Source: an uncultured Collinsella sp. (lineage in GTDB: Bacteria > Actinomycetota > Coriobacteriia > Coriobacteriales > Coriobacteriaceae). Taken from it: a stretch of 48,797 nt of DNA. Below are positions 42,174-48,797 of this stretch, in pieces (position 1 is the stretch's first letter; each line of letters begins with the position of its first letter). Below the pieces are notes generated by a model. It was given only the letters and a program-made list of their open reading frames with translations. It did not search any database and was not told where the DNA came from. Both the position numbers and the translations under genes were made by a program. The stretch lies in assembly GCA_900549555.1 (NCBI GenBank), contig UROO01000003.1:1-48797 (forward strand). Direction: 5' to 3'.

Positions 42174-42205
42174 AAAGCCTCCGCAGGTTTCCCCGCGGAG
42201 GCTTT
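42174..42205 (-). terminator. ftsH terminator
   Basis: Stem AAAGCCTCCGC/GCGGAGGCTTT with T-rich flanks, 12 bases past the ftsH stop on the minus strand. Confidence 0.88.
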
Positions 42206-42216
42206 CGCCACAAAGA

Positions 42217-44349
42217 CTATTTGTCGGTGACGGTATCAGCGTTGACGGCACAGTCATCGCCGGCGTCATCGGATGCGGCTTCGGCATCCTCCTGCATGGC
42301 CGCCTGCGCAAAGGCCGCGGCATCAGCCGCCAGCTCCTCCTCGCTCATACGAGGCGCGCGCTTCTTGGTCGGCATGCCAGCCGCCTTGGCGTTGCGCTCC
42401 TCCTTGGCCGCCAGGATATCGCCCTCGCGCTCAAGGTAGGCATCCCACTCGTTGTCGAGCAGGGCGTTCACGGCGTCGCCTTCGACGGTCTCGCGCTCAA
42501 GCAGCACCTTCGCCATCAGATCGAGTTGATCGCGACGGGCATCCAAAATCTCGACCGCACGGCGATGGGCTTCGCGCATGATGCGCTGAACCTCGATATC
42601 GATGCGGCGCGCCGTCTCCTCGGAATAATCCTGGTGATCGGCATAGTCGCGACCCAGGAACACCTGATGCTGCGCCTCGCCAAAGACCTGCGTGCCCAGC
42701 TCCTCGCTCATGCCCAGGCGCGTGACCATCTCGCGCGCCATCTTGGTAGCGCGCTCCAGGTCGTTGCTCGCACCCGACGTGATGTCGTCGCACATGAGCT
42801 CCTCGGCAACGCGGCCGCCCAAGAACACGGCAAGCTCGTCAAGCATCTCGTTCTTGGTCTTGAGGAAGTGATCCTCCTGCGGAAGCTGCAACGTGTAGCC
42901 CAGAGCCTGGCCGCGGCTGACAATCGAAATCTTATGAACCGGATCGGAGTGCTCCAAGATGTGACCCACCAGGGCATGGCCGCTCTCATGGTAGGCAATC
43001 GTGGTGCGCTCGGCCTCGGTCATCACGCGACCCTTGCGCTGCGGTCCGGCAATCACGCGCTCCATCGACTCCTCGACCTCGTCCATCGAGATCACGGAAC
43101 GATGGCGGCGAGCAGCCAGCAGCGCAGACTCATTGAGCAGGTTCGCCAAATCGGCACCGGTAAAGCCAACGGTCATCTGGGCGAGCTTCTCAAACTTAAC
43201 GTCCTCGTCCATCGGCTTGTTCTCGGCATGCACACGCAAGATCTGCTCGCGGCCCTTTACGTCCGGACGGTCGACCGTGACCTGGCGGTCAAAACGACCG
43301 GGGCGCAGCAATGCCGGGTCCAGAATATCGGGACGATTGGTTGCTGCAATCAGGATGACCGACTCGCTTTCCTCAAAACCATCCATCTCGACCAGCAGCT
43401 GGTTGAGCGTCTGCTCGCGCTCGTCGTGGCCGCCGCCCAGACCGGCTCCGCGCTGACGTCCCACGGCATCGATCTCGTCAATAAAGATGATCGACGGAGC
43501 CTGGGACTTGGCTTCCTTAAAGAGGTCGCGCACGCGGCTGGCGCCGACACCCACGAACATCTCGACAAAGTCAGAACCCGAGATGCTAAAGAACGGCACG
43601 CCCGCCTCGCCGGCAACGGCCTTGGCCAGCAGTGTCTTACCGGTACCCGGAGGGCCCACTAGCAAAACGCCGCGCGGAATCTTGGCGCCCAGTTTGCGAT
43701 AGCGGTCCGGATCGCTCAGGAAGTCGCGAATCTCCTCGAGCTCCTCGACGGCCTCGTCCACGCCGGCAACGTCCTCGAACTTGACCTTGGGACGTGTGGC
43801 CTCGTTGGTCTTGGCATTGGTCTTGCCAAACTGCATGTTCCTATTATTGGCGCCCATCATCTGGCGCATAAAGTAGAACATGATGGCGATCAGGGCGATC
43901 GTCGGCAGCACGCTCATCGCCAGGTCGCCCCAAAAATCGGGGTCATTGGTGTTGACGATATACTTGGTGTCGGGGTGCTCCGCCATGAGCTCGGCAAGCG
44001 AATCGGAGCCGACATAGGTCGAGGAGAAGCTCTTGAGCTCACTCGTGTCGCCCTTGTCCTTTTTCGTCTTCCAGTAATGACCCGCCACGCTTCCGTCTTG
44101 AACCGTATAGGTCAAATCTTCGACGCGATCCTGCTTAATGGCGCTGACCATCTCGCTCGTCGCGAGCTTAACGGTATTGCTGGAGCTGGCAAAGCCGGAG
44201 CCCATATTAAAGAAGGCATAGCCCAGAAGTGCGCAAGCCAAAAGAAAATACAGCCAGCCCGTACGCGTGGGCTTCTTGCCTCCGGGCATCCCCGGAATCT
44301 TTGGGTCCCGGGGAGCCTGGGAATTGTTGTCGTTACGGTCGTCGGGCAT
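42217..44349 (-). CDS. ftsH: ATP-dependent zinc metalloprotease FtsH
   Basis: A 710-residue membrane-anchored AAA protease that degrades misfolded and regulatory membrane proteins. Membrane segments are at ~32-53 and ~143-162 with an extracytoplasmic loop between. Walker A GPPGTGKT is at 232-239, Walker B is IIFIDEID, the second region of homology is ATNRPDILDPALLRPGRFDR, and the zinc motif HESGH is at 454-458. The C-terminal ~70 residues are an Ala/Glu/Asp-rich tail. The ATG at 44349 is separated by one base from the hpt stop, so the two are translationally coupled. tilS-hpt-ftsH is a widely conserved order in Gram-positive bacteria. Confidence 0.98.
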   Translation of the reverse strand: MPDDRNDNNSQAPRDPKIPGMPGGKKPTRTGWLYFLLACALLGYAFFNMGSGFASSSNTVKLATSEMVSAIKQDRVEDLTYTVQDGSVAGHYWKTKKDKGDTSELKSFSSTYVGSDSLAELMAEHPDTKYIVNTNDPDFWGDLAMSVLPTIALIAIMFYFMRQMMGANNRNMQFGKTNAKTNEATRPKVKFEDVAGVDEAVEELEEIRDFLSDPDRYRKLGAKIPRGVLLVGPPGTGKTLLAKAVAGEAGVPFFSISGSDFVEMFVGVGASRVRDLFKEAKSQAPSIIFIDEIDAVGRQRGAGLGGGHDEREQTLNQLLVEMDGFEESESVILIAATNRPDILDPALLRPGRFDRQVTVDRPDVKGREQILRVHAENKPMDEDVKFEKLAQMTVGFTGADLANLLNESALLAARRHRSVISMDEVEESMERVIAGPQRKGRVMTEAERTTIAYHESGHALVGHILEHSDPVHKISIVSRGQALGYTLQLPQEDHFLKTKNEMLDELAVFLGGRVAEELMCDDITSGASNDLERATKMAREMVTRLGMSEELGTQVFGEAQHQVFLGRDYADHQDYSEETARRIDIEVQRIMREAHRRAVEILDARRDQLDLMAKVLLERETVEGDAVNALLDNEWDAYLEREGDILAAKEERNAKAAGMPTKKRAPRMSEEELAADAAAFAQAAMQEDAEAASDDAGDDCAVNADTVTDK

Positions 44350-44350
44350 C

Positions 44351-44899
44351 TTACGAATAAACCTCCGGTTTCAAAATGCCCAGATACGGAAGGTTGCGAT
44401 AGCGCTCGGCATAGTCGAGGCCGTAGCCCACCACAAAGGCATCGGGGCAATGGGTTCCAACATACTTGGGCGTGATGGCCGAGGTACGGTTCTCAACGTC
44501 CTTCCACAGGAAGGCAGCGACCTCCAGCGAAGCGGGCTTGCGACTCTCGAGGTTCTTCATCAGGTACTTGAGGGTCAGGCCCGAGTCCAGAATGTCCTCG
44601 ACGATCAGCACGTCGCGACCACGGATGTCGATATCCAGGTCCTTAATGATACGCACGATGCCCGAAGACTTCACACCGTCGCCATAGCTCGAAACAGCCA
44701 TGAAATCGATGTTGGTCGGCAGCTCGATCTTGCGCATCAGGTCGCCCATAAAGACAACAGCGCCGCGCAGAACCGCGATCAGCACCAGATCCTTACCCGC
44801 GTAGTCGCGCGTAATCTCCTCGCCCAGGCGAGAAACGATACCGTCGATATCCTCCTGCGTAAACAGAACCTTCTCGATATCCGGATGTTGAGAAGCCAT
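44351..44899 (-). CDS. hpt: Hypoxanthine phosphoribosyltransferase
   Basis: A 182-residue purine salvage enzyme that makes IMP (and GMP) from the base and PRPP. The PRPP-binding motif is VLIVEDILDSGLT, the flexible-loop region is FMAVSSYGDGVKSSG, and FVVGYGLDYAERYRNLPYLGIL is the family's C-terminal signature. The length is typical. It lies between tilS (148-bp gap) and ftsH (1-bp gap). Confidence 0.97.
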   Translation of the reverse strand: MASQHPDIEKVLFTQEDIDGIVSRLGEEITRDYAGKDLVLIAVLRGAVVFMGDLMRKIELPTNIDFMAVSSYGDGVKSSGIVRIIKDLDIDIRGRDVLIVEDILDSGLTLKYLMKNLESRKPASLEVAAFLWKDVENRTSAITPKYVGTHCPDAFVVGYGLDYAERYRNLPYLGILKPEVYS

Positions 44900-45047
44900 G
44901 ACAACCCTTTCTTGTGCTTAATCGCCCACACACCGCCGTATGGACGCGAACTACACATTCTAGCAGCGCACGGGGTATATTTTCCAGCCCGCGCACCATC
45001 AGCGCGGGAATACCGTCAACGCCGCACAGAAAAGCTGGTGCGAGGGG

Positions 45048-46586
45048 CTAATCCGCGTCAACCACGCGAAGCAGATAGGCCACACGCGTCGCCGCCGTGC
45101 ATTTAAAACGCTCGTCCGCGCGAACTCCGGCGACCCACACCACGGCGCCTCCCGGCGCCGTCCTCACCACGGGCACGCCGGCGCGCTCGGAAACGGGAAT
45201 ACGAGCCTCGCCTAGTAAGTCGGATACTTTCTTGCTTCGGCCACTCATCCCTAACGGGCACATCACGTCTCCCGGTGCGGGACCGTCCACCCACAGGCGC
45301 GCCAATCGCGCCTCGGCAGGGATCTCGCCACGTGAGCCCGCCAGGATCCGCTCACTATCGCTGTCGGCAAAACCCAGGGCAGCCGCGTCTACCAAAGCCG
45401 TCACTTCCCCGGCAGCCGCAAGCTCACGGGCGCGGCGCACGATATCGCATCCCGGCTCAACGGCCATCGGCTCTGCGACCAGCATGCGTCCCCCGCCCAG
45501 CGGCAAACGCCCGGGTATGGTGATCCAATCCGCGACCAGGCCCTCACGAGCCGCCGGCGCCTTAAACGCCAACATGCCAAATTCAACGCGCGCGTCAATT
45601 CCCGCCGGAAGCGTGACCGAGCCTGCGCCCTCGGCAACGCAGGAAAGGACTCGCTCCACATGTCGCATCTCTGGACGAGCGTCCGGATCGATGCGTTTGA
45701 TCGCCAGTCGCACGATGCGCCGCGCGATTACCACCTCGGCCGCAGCAAGGCGTCTGGCATCGAGCACTAGCGCACCCGCCGCCTCCTTGCGCAGGCAGCT
45801 TCGAAACGCCTGTGCCGACAGCTGGGATAGAAACGCATCTTCATCACCCAAAATCTCACAGGCGGCGCCAATCGTCTTGCACACGCTCGCATTACGCTGC
45901 GCCACCACCGGCATCACCCGATGGCGCACGTAGTTTCGCAGATACGAGACATCCTCATTGCTCTCGTCTTCACGCCACGGTTGCCCATGTACCTGTAGAT
46001 AGTCCACGAGCTCGCCATGAGTTAGGTCAAGCAAGGGACGCACCACGATATTCCTTCGGCGGGGAATACTCGAAAGCCCAGCTGGACCCGACCCCTTAAT
46101 GGCGTTCATCAAAAATGTTTCCGCGCGATCCGAAGAGGTATGGGCAGTACAGATACGCGCCGCCGTTCTCGGCGCCCCCGTCTTGGCACATAGTTCGCGC
46201 ACATACCTTCGCGCCGCGGCATAGCGCGCCTCGCGCGCAGCCGCCTCGATATTGCCCGACTCCCCATCAAAATAAGCGTGCTCCACACACAGCGGTAAAC
46301 CATATTGCGAGCAGAGCTCACGCACAAAGGCCTCGTCGCCATCGGACGCCTTGCCGCGCAGATGATGGTTTACATGCAGCACATGCAGGCGCTCGCGAGC
46401 AATGGGGGCAACGCCGCGTCCATCTTGGATATCCAGCTTTGATGTGCACGCCATAAGAAGCAGTGCCGTCGAGTCCGCACCGCCTGATACCATGAGCACG
46501 ACAGGAGCAGCCTGCTGCCTCGTCCGGGTCTCATCGACTGCCCCAGGCGCGGCATGGTGTCCGTAATGCTGTGATACCGTTGGCAT
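45048..46586 (-). CDS. tilS: tRNA(Ile)-lysidine synthase
   Basis: A 512-residue enzyme that converts C34 of the CAU-anticodon tRNA-Ile to lysidine, so that it reads AUA. The PP-loop ATPase motif is MVSGGADSTALLL (SGGADS at 34-39); HVNHHLRGKASDGDEAFV and AHTSSDRAETFLMNAIKGSG complete the catalytic core. The C-terminal ~100 residues are the TilS substrate-binding domain (PLGMSGRSKKVSDLLGEARIP). It is longer than many homologues because of a middle region of ~120 residues. The ATG at 46586 follows GAGGAGG. It is divergent from the next gene, with 48 bp between them. Confidence 0.95.
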   Translation of the reverse strand: MPTVSQHYGHHAAPGAVDETRTRQQAAPVVLMVSGGADSTALLLMACTSKLDIQDGRGVAPIARERLHVLHVNHHLRGKASDGDEAFVRELCSQYGLPLCVEHAYFDGESGNIEAAAREARYAAARRYVRELCAKTGAPRTAARICTAHTSSDRAETFLMNAIKGSGPAGLSSIPRRRNIVVRPLLDLTHGELVDYLQVHGQPWREDESNEDVSYLRNYVRHRVMPVVAQRNASVCKTIGAACEILGDEDAFLSQLSAQAFRSCLRKEAAGALVLDARRLAAAEVVIARRIVRLAIKRIDPDARPEMRHVERVLSCVAEGAGSVTLPAGIDARVEFGMLAFKAPAAREGLVADWITIPGRLPLGGGRMLVAEPMAVEPGCDIVRRARELAAAGEVTALVDAAALGFADSDSERILAGSRGEIPAEARLARLWVDGPAPGDVMCPLGMSGRSKKVSDLLGEARIPVSERAGVPVVRTAPGGAVVWVAGVRADERFKCTAATRVAYLLRVVDAD

Positions 46587-46634
46587 TCGCTTCCTCCTCT
46601 ATTCGTCCGCACCCATTGTATCCTTTGGAATCTT

Positions 46635-47444
46635 ATGTCTCGCCTGCACCTTCATATCCTCGGCAGTGGCTCTAAAGGCAACTGCGCACTCATCGAGGGC
46701 CCGCAGGGGCTCATTATGGTCGATGACGGACTGTCTCGTCGCGAGACGCTCAAACGCATGGCGGAGCTCGGCCTTTCGGCAGACGACGTGTCCGCCCTTG
46801 TTGTCACCCATGAGCACAGCGACCACATTAAGGGGCTTGAGGTATGGTGTAAGCATTGGAATGGCCCGATCTTTTCCAGTAGAGGCACACTCGCATCAAA
46901 AGAAAGCCTCGCACATCTGTCTGTTGAGGAATTCGACCCAGGCGACATCCTCTCTATTGCCCGTGTCCGCATTCAAACGTATTCGACATCCCACGACGTC
47001 GTCAATCCCGTCGGTTACCGGTTTGACGCTCAGGGCGATTCGATTGGCTTTGCCACTGACACCGGCGAGTTGTCAAAGCATGCCATCGATACGCTCAAGG
47101 ACTGTCGCATTCTCGCACTCGAAAGCAACCACGATGTAGCCATGCTACGTCAAGGAGACTATCCTCGCTTTCTTCAGGAACGCATCCTGTCTGCAAAAGG
47201 GCATCTCTCCAACGATCAGGCCGCCGAAGCCGCACGCGCGCTGGCAACCGATCGCACCGAGCAGCTTATCGCGATGCACATTAGCCAAGACAACAATCGC
47301 CCAAGCCTTACCGTCAAAAGCTACGCAAACTCACTTGGGGCAACACTCGACAACGAGCTTGGCAGCACCGCCACCCGCGTTAAGAGGCTGCATAAACTCA
47401 CGATACGTCCCGCCGGACAATATAGGCCCATGACCATTCAATAG
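46635..47444 (+). CDS. Metallo-beta-lactamase-fold hydrolase, WalJ/YycJ-like
   Basis: A 269-residue MBL-fold protein. The metal motif is VVTHEHSDHIKG, with further ligands in STSHDVVNPVGY, ATDTGELSKHAID and ESNHDVAML. The opening LHILGSGSKGNCALIEG and the overall length match the YycJ/WalJ group, putative exonucleases associated with cell-wall two-component systems, though no walRK is near. The ATG at 46635 has only a weak ribosome site (TTTGGAA). It shares a 48-bp divergent promoter region with tilS. Confidence 0.88.
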   Translation: MSRLHLHILGSGSKGNCALIEGPQGLIMVDDGLSRRETLKRMAELGLSADDVSALVVTHEHSDHIKGLEVWCKHWNGPIFSSRGTLASKESLAHLSVEEFDPGDILSIARVRIQTYSTSHDVVNPVGYRFDAQGDSIGFATDTGELSKHAIDTLKDCRILALESNHDVAMLRQGDYPRFLQERILSAKGHLSNDQAAEAARALATDRTEQLIAMHISQDNNRPSLTVKSYANSLGATLDNELGSTATRVKRLHKLTIRPAGQYRPMTIQ

Positions 47445-47460
47445 GCCGTGTCAAATAGAA

Positions 47461-47493
47461 AAGGGGACCGGGAATCACTTCCCAGCCCCCCTT
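47461..47493. terminator. Convergent terminator
   Basis: AAGGGG plus CCGGGAA pair with TTCCCAG plus CCCCCTT around a short loop. It lies between the MBL gene and the convergent hsp20 gene and can serve both. Confidence 0.7.
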
Positions 47494-47525
47494 AACGCAG
47501 GCAACGATGTTAATAGCCGATAGCC

Positions 47526-47957
47526 TTAGTCGATGGAAATCTTCGTAACGTTCTTCTTCTCAACAATCTTGGGAACCGTAACGGTCAGGATGCCATCAGC
47601 ATACTTAGCAGCGAGGCCCTCGCTCGAAGCATCCTTCAGATAGACACCGCGCGTCGCGCTGTACGAGCTGAACTCCTTCTGCAGGAAGTTCTTACCCTCG
47701 TTCTCCTCGTCTTCCTCGACATTCACGCTAATGGACAGACGGCCCTCGTTAAGCTCGACATCGATATCGTCCTTGGCGACGCCGGTCAGATAAGCCTTGA
47801 CCTCATAGCCATCGCCCTTATCCTCAACGTCAACGGGGAACGCCTTGGAGGCAATCGAGCTGTTCGCTAGGTCGCTCATATCATCAAAGAGATCAAACAA
47901 CGAGCTAGCAGAGGGACGAACACCAAAAACCGAACGATAAGGAACCATGCTTGCCAT
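47526..47957 (-). CDS. Small heat-shock protein, Hsp20 family
   Basis: A 143-residue holdase chaperone. The alpha-crystallin domain runs from ~40 (FPVDVEDKGDGYEVKAYLTGVAKDDIDVELNEGRLSISVNV) to the end, with the family's GILTVTVPK and a C-terminal V-T-K-I-S-I-D tail. The ATG at 47957 follows AAAGGAG at 8 bases, preferred over codons further upstream. No CIRCE and no complete HspR (HAIR) operator is visible upstream; the 278-bp stretch to the next gene is A+T-rich and includes TATATA-like runs. Confidence 0.93.
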   Translation of the reverse strand: MASMVPYRSVFGVRPSASSLFDLFDDMSDLANSSIASKAFPVDVEDKGDGYEVKAYLTGVAKDDIDVELNEGRLSISVNVEEDEENEGKNFLQKEFSSYSATRGVYLKDASSEGLAAKYADGILTVTVPKIVEKKNVTKISID

Positions 47958-48235
47958 GACTACCACTCCTTTAAGGGACTGCCGAGCCATCTTCTAGGTG
48001 GCAGGGACTTCTTTTGACGCTCTTATATATGCCCATCCATTTCTTATATATACATTTTGATATAAAGTTTTTTGAGTCTCTTTCTATAAGCATATCTAAG
48101 TCTGGTCGACTAAGGTTTTAACGAAGCTAAGGTTCTTTGAACCGTGCCTTAAATACCATATACGCGGCCTGTCAAAACGAAGCGGAGGGCTTACAATGAG
48201 CGCATACTCGTTGTTAATGACAACCTAAGGGCATC

Positions 48236-48706
48236 ATGGACGATCAGACCTCCGACAATTCGTTTGAGCCGCTGCAGAACGATAGTTCTGCCTATTCACA
48301 GCCCATACGCTACCATCGTCCCCATATTTCCCAAGAGCCCATTAACGATGCGGAACCTGAATATGTAACTCGAAATCGTTATCAAACCCTTGAAGAAACT
48401 CAATCGGGTCGCAGACACATGGGAGTCGCCTCGAGCGATCCGGTGTATCTAAAAGATGCCCCCTTATCCAAAAACAGCGCATGCAGCCAGGAGCAAACAC
48501 AAACACCCACTAAGCAACATCGTAGAGGGCCCCGTCCCAAGCAAACTCTAACGCATTCCGCCCGCTATCTCGAGACGCCTAAGCAGGGGAAATCGATATT
48601 TACATCGTCAAACAGACGGCGCAAACAGCACCGCCTCCAAATCGCGCTCTTGATCATTGCCGTCGTGGCAATCGCGCTGGTCATTCATTTTATTTTCTTC
48701 AAATAG
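48236..48706 (+). CDS. Tail-anchored protein of unknown function
   Basis: A 156-residue protein. The first ~125 residues are polar, low in hydrophobic residues and rich in Ser, Gln, Pro and charged residues, probably disordered. Residues ~126-155 hold a basic stretch (NRRRKQHRL) followed by one membrane segment (QIALLIIAVVAIALVIHFIFF) at the very C-terminus, so the protein would be anchored in the membrane with its N-terminus in the cytoplasm. The ATG at 48236 follows AAGGGC. No family recognised. Confidence 0.7.
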   Translation: MDDQTSDNSFEPLQNDSSAYSQPIRYHRPHISQEPINDAEPEYVTRNRYQTLEETQSGRRHMGVASSDPVYLKDAPLSKNSACSQEQTQTPTKQHRRGPRPKQTLTHSARYLETPKQGKSIFTSSNRRRKQHRLQIALLIIAVVAIALVIHFIFFK

Positions 48707-48752
48707 AGAAGGCTATTAAGCCATAGAGGCGTTTAGCCAATATCGACCAAAC

Positions 48753-48786
48753 GCAAAAAAGGGAGAGGCCGCGAGGCCTCCCCCTT
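48753..48786. terminator. Terminator at the right edge
   Basis: Stem AAGGGAGAGGCC/GGCCTCCCCCTT (one mismatch) with a GCGA loop. Six A precede it on the plus strand, so it is a strong minus-strand terminator, implying a convergent gene beyond the edge; it may also end the tail-anchored gene. Confidence 0.75.
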
Positions 48787-48797
48787 CTACAGTTTCG

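Noticed and set aside
47958..48235. CIRCE or HspR (HAIR) heat-shock operator upstream of hsp20
   Set aside because: Only a half-site-like TTGAGT is present; neither full inverted repeat is found.

Overview
The window is a G+C-rich bacterial contig end. Its gene content and style suggest a gut Coriobacteriia, most likely a Collinsella-type organism: LacI-linked phosphoketolase, glycogen/maltodextrin enzymes, several PTS and ABC sugar uptake systems, Tat-type lipoprotein signals, CstA, and a tilS-hpt-ftsH cluster. This assignment rests on general resemblance, not on a database search. Bases 12-45 are a residual Nextera (Tn5) sequencing adapter, so the left edge is an assembly end and the first gene (hisZ) is cut there.

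Layout. (1) 46-377: truncated hisZ. (2) 640-9119, all on the minus strand: a catabolic locus that looks dedicated to Amadori-type (fructoselysine-like) sugar-amines. It has a mannose-class PTS split over two transcription units (IIA-IIB and IIC-IID), a FrlC-like epimerase, two identical copies of a FrlB/GfrF-like SIS-domain deglycase, two UTRA-GntR regulators and a small unknown protein. Three promoters carry the same paired boxes. (3) 9241-13299: two giant hairpins, phosphoketolase (xfp) and its probable LacI repressor. (4) 13483-16574: murB, whose 3' end has been duplicated by a ~690-bp insertion carrying one small, apparently frameshifted gene; then a secreted coiled-coil peptidoglycan hydrolase. 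(5) 16842-22026: galE, malQ, glgP (galactose, maltodextrin and glycogen metabolism), followed by a regular array of four tandem hairpins. (6) 22561-28179: a complete carbohydrate ABC importer operon and a TreR-like GntR regulator. (7) 28180-30633: an unusual PTS IIC-IIB protein fused to a HAD phosphatase. (8) 30750-33452: polyprenyl synthase, peptidoglycan-binding protein, tRNA-Gln, and tRNA-derived fragments. (9) 33453-38341: a stand-alone JetD/TOPRIM-like protein with a long charged linker, and cstA behind a leader that looks like a transcription attenuator with an Ile/Val-rich leader peptide. (10) 38342-48706: rlmD, a PHP hydrolase, an aminotransferase, the ftsH-hpt-tilS operon, a WalJ-like metallo-hydrolase, Hsp20 and a tail-anchored unknown protein.

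How it fits together: most of the left half is sugar capture and routing. Sugars enter by PTS or ABC systems and are trimmed by deglycase/epimerase, MalQ, GlgP and GalE; pentose and hexose phosphates can pass through phosphoketolase. A shared CGGTnnACGGT motif lies upstream of five of these promoters and suggests a common regulator.

The most unusual items are: (a) the cstA leader; (b) a ~69-nt element present three times with compensatory changes in its stem, hence probably a structured RNA; (c) families of long perfect hairpins with conserved centres and unrelated arms; (d) the IIC-IIB-HAD fusion; (e) the murB-end insertion; (f) the duplicated deglycase whose identity stops exactly at the start and stop codons.
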